Part shown: positions 23,881 through 33,925 of the stretch, piece after piece
Position numbering within the stretch: position 1 is the first letter of the stretch
Layout: every line of letters starts with the position of its first letter
NCBI RefSeq assembly: GCF_003597395.2
Contig: NC_133773.1
Location: forward strand, 123,441,625-123,505,624
Source: Chelonoidis abingdonii
Taxonomy: Eukaryota; Chordata; Testudines; Testudinidae
Reading direction: 5' to 3'
DNA length: 64,000 nucleotides
Notes under the pieces: generated by a model
The model's input: the letters and a program-made list of their open reading frames with translations, nothing else
Database searches by the model: none
Told to the model about the DNA's origin: nothing
Program-made: the position numbers and the translations under genes

Positions 23881-24111
23881 ACAACCATGGAAAGGTTTTT
23901 CTTTATCTCTCCATCAACTCTGCCAATGGGTGATTTCAGCATGAAGTCAGATGTGAATGTGAATCCTGGAGGCACATTCACATCAACTGCATCATCTTTC
24001 AGCTGTTTGAAAACAAAGAGTATATACTTGGCAGCTCTTAAATTTCTATGGTTACCAATGAACAACAGAACTGTAGCAGAACTGTTGCTACAGACTGCTA
24101 GCAAAAGATAA
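23881..24111 (-). pseudogene. exon-like segment with lost splice donor
   Basis: On the minus strand an open frame runs through the segment and contains 'AAKYILFVFKQLKDDAVDV' and, near its end, 'SDFMLKSPIGRVDGE'. If an exon, it would span about 24094 to 23907: a plausible acceptor (pyrimidine-rich stretch ending in AG) precedes 24094, and 62 codons follow. The position of the donor reads GAGAG|ATAAAG, with AT where GT is needed. The same segment, with an intact GT donor, occurs at 63957-64000, and the homology runs about 30 bases into the intron side. I do not recognise the protein. A decayed repeat unit is the alternative. Confidence 0.4.
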
Positions 24112-24296
24112 TTTAAGAGGTCACACTTAGATTCATCATCAAAATGCTATTTTTTTCCCCAGGACACTAAAACCTAGGACTGTATTTCAGAAGGACTGTA
24201 TGTTGTATTTTAGACTTTTTTTTAATTTAGTTTCAAGTAGGCTGCATATAGCCATAAAATTGTTTATTACACTCATGCATAACACTAAGAAAGGGA

Positions 24297-24488
24297 AGGA
24301 TGGTCTTGTGGGTAAGGCACTAGATGGGATTCAGGAAACCTGATTTCTGTTCCCAGAAGTGCCATAGACTTCCTGCATGATCTTGGACAAGCCTCTTAAC
24401 CTCTCTGTGCCCATCTGTAAAAAGATTGTAATAATACTTCCTCCCCCTTATTTCCCTCCTGTCTATTAAGGCCTCAAATCTGTAAAGA
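24297..24488 (+). repeat. MIR SINE, near full length
   Basis: A tRNA-like head ('cttgtgggtaaggcactaga', 'ttctgttcccag'), the CORE part ('tcttggacaagcctcttaac') and the tail ('gcccatctgtaaaaag') follow in the right order. It lies immediately left of the Harbinger element. Confidence 0.8.
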
Positions 24489-24546
24489 CTTAGGGTACAT
24501 CTACACATGCGAGTGGACACAATCACACGTCCGTGTACTGCTAGAG

Positions 24547-24937
24547 CAGTGATTCTCAACCTGCGGGGTACGCAGAGGTCTTCCAGGGGGTACATCAACT
24601 CATCTAGATATTTGCCTAGTTTTAGAACAAGCTACATAAAAAGCACTAGCGAAGTCAGTGCAAACTAAAATTTCATGTAAACAATGACTTGTTTATACGG
24701 CTCTATATACTATACACTGAAATGTAAGTACAATATTTATATTCCAATTGATTTATTTTATAATTACGTGGTAAAAATGAGAAAGTACAAATTTTTTCAG
24801 TAATAGTGTGCTGTGACAATTGTTTGTATTTTTATATCTGATTTTGTAAACAATTAGATTTTAAGTGAGGTGAAACTTGGGGTACAAATAAGACTCCTGA
24901 AAGGGGTAGAGTAGTCTGGAAAGGTTGAGAGCCACTG
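24547..24937 (+). mobile_element. 391-bp hAT MITE with perfect TSD
   Basis: The ends are CAGTGATTCTCAACCTG and 'aggttgagagccactg'. Both flanks read TGCTAGAG (24539-24546 and 24938-24945), a perfect 8-bp hAT duplication. The interior is AT-rich and non-coding. Related copies lie at 15355-15623 (minus) and 51392-51799 (plus). It disrupts the left end region of the Harbinger element. Confidence 0.93.
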
Positions 24938-25399
24938 TGCTAGAGCATGTACCCTGTAGCTGCACCAAGTAGCCACATGGACTGGGCATGGATATATACT
25001 GTGGACAGGTGCATAGGCATGTCCACACCCTTTTTGGTATGTGATGTTAGCACTAACATTTTAGGGATGGTATCTCAGAGTCATGTGTGTCACAGGAGAC
25101 ACTCTAGAAACTGCTTTGCTGTGTGTTGCTGAAATTATGTGCTGCCTTCACACATTTGATGACAACATCTCCCTGTCATCTCTCCCTTCTGTCTAACTGC
25201 ATTGGAGACCTGGAGCAAGTCCATGAAAATGTGATTCAGCTCCTGCTCACTGGACAAATATTCATGGATGCTGTATTGAATAATCGACAAAATTGGTCCA
25301 AATAGATTTCAGAAGATGAAGACAGCTGATCTGGAGGGGAGATGAAAATGCACTTGGGTCTAATGGAACGGATGTGTTGAATGCTGGAATAGCAATGGT

Positions 25400-26396
25400 A
25401 TGCCCCTGGGTGGACTAGTGCTTCTGGTCCTGGAGAACCGTAGAGTGTGGTGGGACCACATCATCTTGGAAACCTGGGATGATGACCAGTGGCTGTAGAA
25501 TTTCGTAATGAAGAAGGAAACCTTCATAAATTTGTGCGAGCAGCTTGCATCAACCCCACACTTGATTTTGGGAAACCATACCAGGCACCTGGCTCTGTGC
25601 TATTGCCCTTTGGACCTGTTTCTGGCAACACTTGATAGCTACTGGTCAGTTGCCAACCAGCTTGGGTTTGGGAATTCACCTGTTCAAGTGGTGGTTGTAC
25701 AGGTTTGCCAGGATTTTAGTACTATTATCTACCCACAGGTGGCTGTCATAATTCAAATCCCTGAAATTATAGCTGGACTTCAGAGGATGGTTTTCTGAAC
25801 TGTCTGAGGGCCATCAATGGAAAATGCATCCTTGTCCTTTGCCCAAAAAAAGCAGCCAGTGAGTATATGAACTACAAAGGTTACTATTCAGTTGTTCTCC
25901 AAGGCTTAGTGGACCACATGGATCAGGTCATGAACACAAATGTTGAGCACACTGGAAAGGTCCATGATGCCAGGGGTCTCAGGAGATAGGGGTTCTACCA
26001 TCCACTGGAGAAGAAGGAACTTTATTCTTCCCAATACAATGTGACTATGTGCAGTGTTTCTGTGCTGACATTTATTCTGGGGGAGTCACTCATACCCTCT
26101 CCTACCATGGCTCATGAACCCTGACATTGCTGACCAAATTAAAAGGGAATTCAACTATCGACTGAGAAGCTGTAGAATGGTGGAGGAGGAGTGTGCCTTT
26201 TGGCATTTGAAAACTCATTGGTGATGCCTCTGGACCCATCTGGATGCCCGTGTGACCAATGTGGTTTGGATTATCATGGCATGTTATGCAAAGTCATGAT
26301 GAGGCCAGTGTTGTCAAGGAGGGGGTCGTGGCTGAATTCAGGCTCAGTATGTGCAGTCCTGAAGAGTATCCAGTCCAGCTCGTTGTAACATGGGCA
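25400..26396 (+). pseudogene. dead PIF/Harbinger (HARBI1-type) transposase
   Basis: Forward frames read, in order, 'RRVWWDHIILETWDDDQWL', then 'MKKETFINLCEQL' (25508 on), 'LDSYWSVANQLGFGNSPVQ', 'AINGKCILV', 'YMNYKGYYSVVLQGLVDHM', 'GKVHDARGLR' and 'RMVEEECAFWHLKTHW'. This is the domain order of HARBI1-like DDE nucleases. Family knowledge places the catalytic acids in AIDG, in LVDH and in the late VEE/GRLK segment. Here the first is read as AING, so D is replaced by N; the other two seem present. Stops and frame changes at about 25495, 25797, 25990 and 26235 leave no intact product. The intact enzyme would need the Myb-like partner for nuclear entry and end binding. Confidence 0.88.
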
Positions 26397-26404
26397 TGTG
26401 CTAG

Positions 26405-26625
26405 CAGGGGCAGCTCTAGCCATTTTGCTGCCCCAAGCACGGCGGCATGCCGCGGGGGCCACTCTGCAGGTCACCAGTCCCGCGGCTCCGGTGGACCTCC
26501 TGCAGATGTGCCTGCGGAGGGTCCACTGGAGCCGCCTGCCGCCCTCCTGGCGACTAGCAGAGCACCCCCCGCGGCATGCCGCCTCAAGCACGCACTTGGC
26601 ATGCTGGGGCCTGGAGCCGCCTCTG
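26405..26625. mobile_element. 221-bp GC-rich hAT-type MITE
   Basis: The ends CAGGGGCAGCTCTAG and (right, reversed) CAGAGGCGGCTCCAG match at 12 of 15 positions. Both flanks read TGTGCTAG (26397-26404 and 26626-26633), a perfect 8-bp TSD. The interior is GC-rich with inverted 'cggcatgccg' motifs. The overlapping frames of 86-124 codons here are produced by this composition and do not encode a protein. Confidence 0.9.
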
Positions 26626-26649
26626 TGTGCTAGTTCCCCTCCCAGAGCA

Positions 26650-26905
26650 ACTGTGTGAGTCCTTCATACGCTAATACAGGAGCTTGAGGTGCTGCATGTG
26701 CTGCTGGCTCTAGGATGGAGTCTGGTGAATGCTCACCTCCTCCAGCCTCTGTGAAATCTCCCGGTACAAGTAAATGTTCTTGCTGACCCAGGTGAAGTCA
26801 TGGAGGATCATATACTCTGCTAATACATTGTTTAGCACCCAGGTGGGCTCCAGATACAGGACAGCAGCTTTTGGAACATGCTCCATGATTCCGGTGCAGA
26901 TGAAT
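26650..26905 (-). pseudogene. dead Myb/SANT-like Harbinger partner protein
   Basis: On the minus strand the sequence reads 'VLAEYMILHDFTWVSKNIY', 'LYREISQRLEEVSIHQTP' and, after a stop, 'QHMQHLKLLY'. This resembles the trihelix Myb/SANT-like domain of the second Harbinger protein, whose members have a helix with 'iy..is..L.e.GyhRtpeQcr' and then 'hlK.lY' (family knowledge). It lies between two nested MITEs, convergent with the transposase relic. Stops are present and upstream homology to about 27200 is scrambled. A chance match is possible, but position and strand fit the superfamily. Confidence 0.6.
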
Positions 26906-27226
26906 ACACTTCATGAAAGAACTGAAAGTGCTCAACACAGGTTGCTGTTACCACTGGCAATGAGGGATCACAGACCTTTCCATCTTTGGGTAATGGTCAG
27001 GCAGCAACGTAATAAATGCATTGTGGAAATGGCCCTGGAGGACTGTCAATACCCAGGACCTGGTACACGATTCATGCCCTTGTCCGTACTGCACCGTAGC
27101 ATGGGTATGGGGCCATGCCACAGGACAGGTATGTACCTACCTACACTCCTCATGCAGGCTCGCTTTTCTGCACTATATTGTCCTTCAGGAACCTGCTTCA
27201 GCTGTGTACAGTAGGGGGGCTATGAT

Positions 27227-27475
27227 GAAGGCTAGCTCCAGCTTTTTTGTGGCCCCAAGCAGCAAAGCCGGGGGGGGGAGCCGATTGGTGGCACTTCAGT
27301 GGCAGCTCAGTTGTGCCGCTTCATTCTTGGGCAGCAATTCAGCAGCAGCTCAAAGAGGAAGAGAGGGACTGAGAGACCCGCTGCCAAATTGCTGCTGAAG
27401 ACCTGCACGTGACGCCCCTTTTCATTGGCCGTCCCAAGCACCTGCTTCCTTTGCTGGTACCTGGAGCCGGCCCTG
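27227..27475. mobile_element. 249-bp hAT-type MITE
   Basis: The left end is GAAGGCTAGCTCCAG, and the right end reversed reads CAGGGCCGGCTCCAG. The flanks GCTATGAT (27219-27226) and GCTATGAC (27476-27483) match at 7 of 8 positions. The ends are similar to those of the MITE at 26405-26625, so both probably belong to related families. Confidence 0.85.
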
Positions 27476-27634
27476 GCTATGACACAACAGTGCGTGTGTA
27501 ATCATGTACACTCACAAGTGTAGAATCACCCGTACACATCTGCTTAACCTGACACACTGAATAATTCTTGTGACTTCAATGTGACTATGCAAAATGCATA
27601 GCTGTAAGCATGTGTGTGTGTGATTGGATGTACA

Positions 27635-27745
27635 GTCTTTAAGGCAGGGACTGTCTCTTATTGTTTTGTACAGTGCCTAGCACAATGACTTCCCAAGCTT
27701 GGTTTGAGCCGGTAGGCATTTCATAATACAAATGCGTCTTCAGGG
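27635..27745 (+). repeat. L2/MIR-type 3' end
   Basis: 'aaggcagggactgtctctta' followed by 'tgtacagtgcctagcacaat' is a 3' end seen in many sauropsid and mammalian LINE/SINE copies. The related copy at 55735-55850 has the same order. Confidence 0.65.
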
Positions 27746-27933
27746 GTTTTCCTCTTTTGAAGTTTCATAAGGACAGTGCCTGACAGATAAAGGAACAACC
27801 AGAACTATTTTCCACAATATATGGGTAAAGTTTTAAAAGACAAGAATACCAATGCATCAACTGAAAGTGTGAGGAGATGCACAGAAATGCATTACTGCTG
27901 TTAGTGAAAATGGTTTAATTTTTCTCACATTTC

Positions 27934-27964
<31 letters not shown>

Positions 27965-28585
27965 TACTAGAAAGGACAGATTAAATGCCTATGAGTCCCT
28001 TTCAAGAGCTTTCTGTTTAAGGATTAACCACACTCATTGGAACATGTACATCTTCCAGTGTAAGCCCACTTATATTAGTGGAGTTATACCTGTGGTGAAT
28101 TTGTCCCATTTTTGTTAATTTACATCATGACACTTAAGCTAGACTGGGCAACTACTTGGTGGCAGACTGCAGAATTTCAAAAAATGTGCGTGAACCCTAA
28201 CCACCAACTCAGCATAAATCTCTCTCTAGCTCATTTGGGCAACCAAGGACATCACCATAATGAAAAGAGGTTTAAAAATGTGGATATGTTTTCAGTTTGC
28301 AATACTTCTGGAATAGAGTTGGAAAAATATCCAAAGTTAAGCCATCCTGGTTTTTAAAGCACTTCTGTTAAGCATAATTAAAAATAGCTCCGATTTATCA
28401 CTTTTTGCTTTCTGGCATCTGTGATGAATATGAAAATAGTATTTTATTCTTTTCCATTGACTGAATGCTGACTTTTATTCCCTGCTGTTGCTTTCAAAGC
28501 ATATGCCAGTATGCCTTTGCTACCTTCATTTTTGAAAATAACTTAAATATTGTGCTTAAATCCCACTTTTTTCAAGCAGGTGGAT
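27746..28585. other. no gene seen; T27 run
   Basis: Unassigned AT-rich DNA with an uninterrupted run of 27 T at 27939-27965. A short hairpin repeat piece lies at about 28058-28110 ('taagcccacttatattagtg'). Confidence 0.5.
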
Positions 28586-28589
28586 AGAC

Positions 28590-28702
28590 AGGGAAAGTGA
28601 GGCACCAATCTGTAAAATGGGGCTAATACTGACCTCCTTTGCAAAGCTCTTTGAGACCTATGGAAGAAAAGCACTATGTAAAAGTTAAGTATTATTAACT
28701 GT
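28590..28702 (+). repeat. MIR/L2 3' tail
   Basis: 'caatctgtaaaatggggcta', then 'tttgcaaagctctttgagac' and 'aaagcactatgtaaaagtta' form the typical tail. Confidence 0.7.
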
Positions 28703-28874
28703 TTTACATTCCTAAATGCTCATTCTATATTTGCTCCTTTAATTGGATTGGCAAATACAAATTGGAATCCTTGGGTTTACCTACTTGGACTGTAATATCA
28801 TTAACATTAGAGATACCAACACTGTTGTTAAAGAGGAATAGAATTTATTTTTTGCATTTCAGTAGTGCTGTGAG

Positions 28875-29035
28875 TCGCTGGGTGAGAATAGATTCCCGTC
28901 ATGCTAGGGGCTGTACAAAAACAGAGTAAGAGGCACTCTCTGCCCCACAGAACATACAGTCTACATGCAGACAGGCAGAGTACTAGAAAAGGAGTGTCCT
29001 CATTACCATTTCACAGAAGGGATTCTGAGTCATGG
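28875..29035 (-). repeat. L2/MIR-type distal fragment
   Basis: 'catgctaggggctgtacaaa', 'gcactctctgccccacagaa' and 'catacagtctacatgcagac' match the distal part seen also at 6450-6535 and 35420-35600. Confidence 0.55.
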
Positions 29036-29111
29036 AAAAATCAGGTGAATTTGTTAGCTAACTTGTACTCCCACTACAAGAATAGAGCAAAACATTGCAT
29101 CGTCATGCAAA

Positions 29112-29205
29112 AAAATAGGAGTGAAATCCTGGCTCTGTTGAAGTCATTGGAAATTTTGCCATTGACTTCAGCAGGGGCAGGATTTTACACTGAGGTATTT
29201 ATTTT
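29112..29205. repeat. short palindromic repeat
   Basis: 'agtgaaatcctggctctgtt' with 'gaagtcattgg' is followed by 'ccattgacttcagcaggggc' with 'aggattttacact'. The two halves are reverse complements, giving a hairpin of about 40 bases per arm. Other copies of the same family lie at 57240-57315 and 63455-63530. Confidence 0.75.
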
Positions 29206-29359
29206 TCATTTCTCTAGCAGCGCAAGATTGAATTTCTAAATATATAATAAGAACCCAAAATCAAGGACCATCAGATTATTATACATTTTTAATGAAGGCC
29301 AAGTTTTGGACTGACTCAATAGGACAATGTCCTTTTAAGAAATATTGAGTCTCAAAGGG

Positions 29360-29585
29360 AAGGAAGGATGGACTTGTAGTTGAGGCTTTGGGAATGGAAA
29401 ACCTTGGTTCTAATCCTGGTTCCACTACAGAGATCTTGTATAAGTGGCTTTCCTCTCTGTCTCTCTGCTATATTCACCTGCAAAATGGGGATAGGACCAT
29501 TTTATTTCAGCTGCTCCAAAGCTTCATTAACATTTGTAATGTGCTCTGAGAGTCTCATACAGAAAGCACTATTAATACAATGAGG
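29360..29585 (+). repeat. MIR SINE, near full length
   Basis: Head ('acttgtagttgaggctttgg', 'ttctaatcctgg'), CORE ('tcttgtataagtggctttcc') and tail ('cacctgcaaaatggggatag', 'cagaaagcactattaata') are all present in order. Confidence 0.75.
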
Positions 29586-29589
29586 GGGG

Positions 29590-31500
29590 AAAGTGCATTC
29601 TGACTATCACAGATCAGGATTGGAAAAGACCTCAGGAGGTCTAGTCCAATCCCCTGCTCAAAGCAGGACCAACCCCAACTAAATCATCCCAGCCAGGGCT
29701 TTGTCAAGCCAGGCCTTAAAAACCTCTAAGGATGGAGATTCCACCACCTCCCTAGGTAACCCATTCCAGTGCTTCACAACCAGTTCTAGTGAAATAGTTT
29801 TTCTTAATATCCAACCTAAACCTTCCCCACTTCAACTTGAGACCATTGCTCCTTGTTCTGTCATCTGCCAGCACCGAGAACAGCCTAGTTCCATCCTCTT
29901 TGGAACCTCCCTCCAGGGAGTTGAGGGCTGCTATCAAATGCCCCCTTCACTCTTTTCTCTTCTGCAGACTAAATAAGCCCAGTTCCATCAGCTTCTTCTT
30001 ATAAGTCATGTGCCCCAGCCCCCTAATCATTTTCGTTGCCCTCCATTGGACTCTCTCCAGTTCGTCCACAACCTGTAGTGGGAGGCCCAAGACTGGATGC
30101 AATGCTTCAGATGTGGCCTCACCAGTGGCAAAGAGAGGGGAATAATCACATCCCTCAATCCACTGGCAATGTTCCTACTAATGCAGCCCAATATGCCATT
30201 AGCCTTCTTGGCAACAAGGGCACGCTGTTGACTCGTATCCAGCTTCTTGTCCACTGTAATCCACAGGTCATTTTCTGCAGAACTGCCACTTAGCCAGTTG
30301 GTTCCCAGCGTATAGCAGTGCTTGGGATTCTTCCATCCTAAGTGCAGGACTCTGCACTCGTCCTTGTTGAACCTCATCAGATTTCTTTTGGCCCAAAATT
30401 TGTCTAGGTCACTCTGGATCCTATCCCTACCTTCCAGCATATCTACCTCTCCCCCCAGCTTAGTGTCAAATGCAAACTTGCTGAGGGTGCAGTTAATCCC
30501 ATGATCCAGATCATTAATGGATGTTTGAACAAAACTGGCCCCAGGACTGACCCCTGGGGCACTTCGCTTGATACTGACTGCCAACTAGACATTGAGCTGT
30601 TGATCACTACCCATTGAGCCTGATGATCTAGCCAGCTTTCTATCCACCTTATAGTCCATTCATCCAATCCATACTTCTTTAACATGCTGGCAAGAATACT
30701 GTGGGAAACTATATCAAAAGCTTTGCTAAAGTCAAGGTATATCATGTCCACCGCTTTCCCCATATCCATAGAGTCAGTTAGCTCATCACAGAAGGCAATA
30801 AGGTTGGTCAGGCATGACTTGCCTTTAGTGAATCCATGTTGACTGTTCCTGATCACCTTCCTTTCCTGCAAGTGCTTCAAAATGGATTCCTTGAGGACCT
30901 GCTCCATGATTTTTCCAGGAACTGAGATGAGGTTGACCGGTCTATAGTTCCCCAGATTCTCCTTCTTCCCTTTTCTAAAGATGGGCACTATATTTGCCTT
31001 TTTCCAATCATCCAGGACCTCCTCCGATGGCCACGAGTTTTCTAATAGTCAATAGCTCTGCAATCAATCAGCCTGAGCACCCTTGGATACATTGCATTTG
31101 ACCCCATGGACTTGTGCGTGTCCAGCTTTTCTAAATAATCCTTAAACTGTCCTTAAGGCTGCTCACCTCCTCCCCATACTATGCTTCCCAGTGCAGCAGT
31201 CTGGGAGCTGACCTCGTCTGAAGAGCGAGGCAAAGAAAACATTGAGTACTTCAGCTTTTTCCACATCTGTCAGTAGGTTGACTCCTCCATTCAGTAAGGG
31301 TCCCACACTTTCTCTGACTTCCTCGTTGTTGCTAACATACCTGTAGAAACTCTTCTTGTTACCCTTCACATTCCTTGCTAGCTGCAACTCCAGTTGTGCT
31401 TTGGCCTCCCTGATTACACCTCTGCATGCTCAAGCAATATTTTTATACTCCTCCCTAGCCATCTATCCAAGTTTCCACTTCTTGTAGCTCAAAGGTAGGG
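29590..31500 (-). repeat. CR1 LINE, 1.9 kb, 5' truncated
   Basis: The 3' end is at about 29590. The element runs to about 31500, where similarity stops. It covers the 3' UTR and roughly the C-terminal two thirds of the reverse transcriptase-bearing second frame. It shows higher frame integrity than the other CR1 copies in the window, which suggests a younger age. 5' truncation is the usual result of target-primed reverse transcription. Confidence 0.95.
29940..31460 (-). pseudogene. CR1 reverse transcriptase (ORF2) remnant
   Basis: On the minus strand the frames give, in order: '[19 protein letters not shown]' (upstream of the palm, 31163-31387), 'GNYRPVNLISVPGKIMEQ', 'IYLDFSKAFDIVSH' (motif A) and 'VPQGSVLGPVLF' (motif B) in 30443-30988. 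After a frameshift near 30535-30580 comes 'SKFAFDTKLGG' (motif C) and the thumb/C-terminal part in 30027-30584. Motif C should be FADD or similar, so the first catalytic Asp of the pair is replaced. Further breaks lie near 31000-31160. The enzyme would have copied CR1 RNA at the nicked target; this copy lacks the endonuclease half and is dead. Confidence 0.92.
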
Positions 31501-33410
31501 CAGAGGAATGTCATACCCTATCTGGCAACGTATTTACATTAATATCAAAGCATAAGCACTTAAGCCTTGCCTTTATACAGACATTCATCTACACATCTGC
31601 AAGTCCATTCTGATGACGTCAAAGCTGTGGCTGAAGCTCAGACAATTTAGGGTGACCTTTTAGTAGAAAAAGTGATAATATACGCGTGATAACTGATATC
31701 CTCATTTGTTACTACAAAATACACTATGCTACAGTTAGTGGTGGGTCAACATCAAGAGCACTGTGCATTAGAAATAGTCATTCCACATGCATTTTAGCTC
31801 AGACTACTTCAAGCTAATAGGAGCTGAAGTATTTACTGGTCACTTTTATGAAAATTATGTGCAGACTTTTCAGTTCAATGGATCTAATTCTAAGCAATGT
31901 TTAAACTAGTGATTCCCTCAACTGAGAAGTCACTGCATTTATTTATAAAAGACTGTTACTTGACAGTTATTTGTATCATACAGTTGGGATATCTTGGCTA
32001 TTAGTTCCTGCAGGTAGAAACTGGGTCTTCATATGTGTTTGTACACCATGAGGCCAGGTCCTGGTTGGAACTTCTGGACACTAGTACAATAAGTACTAAT
32101 TTAATAGTCTGTCCTAAATGGTATGGTGGTTAATTGTTCAAGCAATAGCTGGATTAAACGACTGATGACATATCATAGAGGACTTTGATCTTTTAAACTC
32201 AGCTTTTCCTCACACTGGTGTCCAAAATTATGCAAACAAGGCTGCTGTTTTTGCTCAGACCCAAGCCCAGTCCCCACCAATGGTAGACAACACCAGATGA
32301 AGACTTGTGGCACTAGAGAGAACAAGGAACACTCTCTTTTGTCACAGCCTGAGTCCCTAGCTTCAGAGAGAAAATGGACTTTAGCTATTCAACAGCAAGG
32401 GTGCCTGGGTGTGTATGTAGGGGTGAATGCTTCCCCTCCATTTTTTGCACTTGCTCAAATCTGGGGCATAGTCAATGTGGGCCTGGTATGTTACAACCCA
32501 CCTGATTAGAACTAAGGCCTGTGTTAACGCTCTTGAATGGGAGCTTTTCAAATGGCCTGGGTCACATGATCAGATGACTCTGCCCCTCCATCATTTTGTT
32601 CCCCCTCCCCACCCCCAAGGCAGCAGCAGCAGCAGAAGATGGAGCTGTGCAGTCCTGCCTCCAACACCCAGTGGTGCCTCCCTCCCAGGCAAGTAATAGT
32701 AGCACAGGGAGCCCTCTCCATTTGCAGGGGGATTTGCGCCAACAAGCCTGGGGAGTGACAATGGAGGGGGTAGGGACTTCAGAATACCCTGGCCCCTATC
32801 CAGCTCAGCCATTGCATGAAGCACCCCCCTCCCCCCTTCTCCAAGGTGTACTCCTGCCCCCCATATGCTCCCAGCAGGGGGTGCCTGAGTCAGTCACTGC
32901 CTCCCTGTTGTGATGGTGGGGTCTGTGGCGGTCTCTATGCCTACAGCCTGGGAATGGTGGGCATGTGCTGGGGCGGGGGGAAGGGGAGAGCTTGGCTAAG
33001 CAGTTTTTGTACATTTAAATTCTGATCTGAAAACTTTTCCCCCTTTTCTCCCTCCCCAAAAGAAATATCTGAATTGGTTCAACTGTTCATCAGAAATATG
33101 CTTGGAGTAAAAATCTGGAGTTAAATAATGAGACAACTTCTGGGTTTTGTGTTTTAGTTTATTTTTTCCCTACGTGCCCCCACAGTAATTTCTGTCTGTA
33201 TTTTGGGCCCAGTGTCTTCCTTGGCTCCTGTAGACTTCTAGGCCTACCTGCACATAGTTCTCTTCCTTTCTGACTAGGAAGATGTTATATCACTGTGGCT
33301 TAGAGTCCTGGCTTAAGTTTTTTTTTCCTCCCTGTATTTCATGACAATCCTCTGGGACTGGCAATTAGGGTGGCCCAATACAGCCTCTTAACCCTGTCCT
33401 GTCCATGAGT
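31501..33410. other. no gene seen
   Basis: 31501-32530 is unassigned AT-rich DNA. 32540-33020 is GC-richer, with a CAG-type run at 32621-32638 and several overlapping open frames on both strands (65-105 codons). I read these as composition effects, because no frame has a motif or a consistent splice frame. Confidence 0.4.
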
Positions 33411-33925
33411 GAATAGACTCATAGACTTAAAGGTCAGAAGGGACCATTATATCATCTAGTCTGACCTCCTGCACAATGCAGGCCACAGAATCTCACCCAT
33501 CCACTTCTATAACAAACCCCTAACCTATGTCTGAGTTATTGAAGTCCTCAAATTGTGGTTTGAAGTCCTCAAGCTGCAGAGAATCCTCCAGCAAGTGACC
33601 CCTGCGCCATGCTGCAGAGGAAGGCGAAAAACCTCCAGGGCCTCTGCCAATCTGCCTTGGAGGAAAATTCCTTCCCGACCCCAAATATGGCGATCAGTTA
33701 AACCCTGAGTATGTGGGCAAGACTCACCAGCCAGCACCCAGGAAAGAATTCCCTGTAGTAACTCAGATTCCAACCCATCTAACATCCCATCACAGACCAC
33801 TGGGCATACTTACCTGCTGATAATCAAAGATCAGTTACCAAAATTAACTGCCAAAATTAGGCTATCCCATCATACCATCCCCTTCATAAACTTATCAAAC
33901 TTAGTCTTGAAACCAGATATGTTAC
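33411..33925 (-). repeat. CR1 LINE, 3' UTR end
   Basis: This is the reverse complement of the same CR1 subfamily as 972-1442. The 3' tail begins at about 33411 on the plus strand ('catagacttaaaggtcagaa'). It extends about 60 bases further 5' than the other copy ('acttatcaaacttagtcttg'). Confidence 0.93.

Larger units (their letters stand above)
24493..27531 (+). mobile_element. PIF/Harbinger DNA transposon, full length but dead
   Basis: The left end GGGTACATCTACACATGCGA and the reverse complement of the right end, GGGTGATTCTACACTTGTGA, form terminal inverted repeats that continue for about 45 bases. The flanking triplets are TTA (24490-24492) and GTA (27532-27534), close to the TWA target of this superfamily. 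Inside lie a transposase relic on the plus strand and a Myb/SANT-like relic on the minus strand, in convergent orientation; the two-gene layout is typical of Harbinger elements. Three hAT-type MITEs have inserted into it (24547, 26405, 27227), so it is older than those. Without them it would be about 2.2 kb. Confidence 0.88.

Noticed and set aside
26259..26658. 124-, 105- and 86-codon frames
   Set aside because: They span the border of a hAT-type MITE (26405-26625) and the Harbinger relic, and are composition-driven.
26774..27214. 146-codon plus-strand frame
   Set aside because: It lies antisense to the Myb-like relic region and has no recognisable domain.
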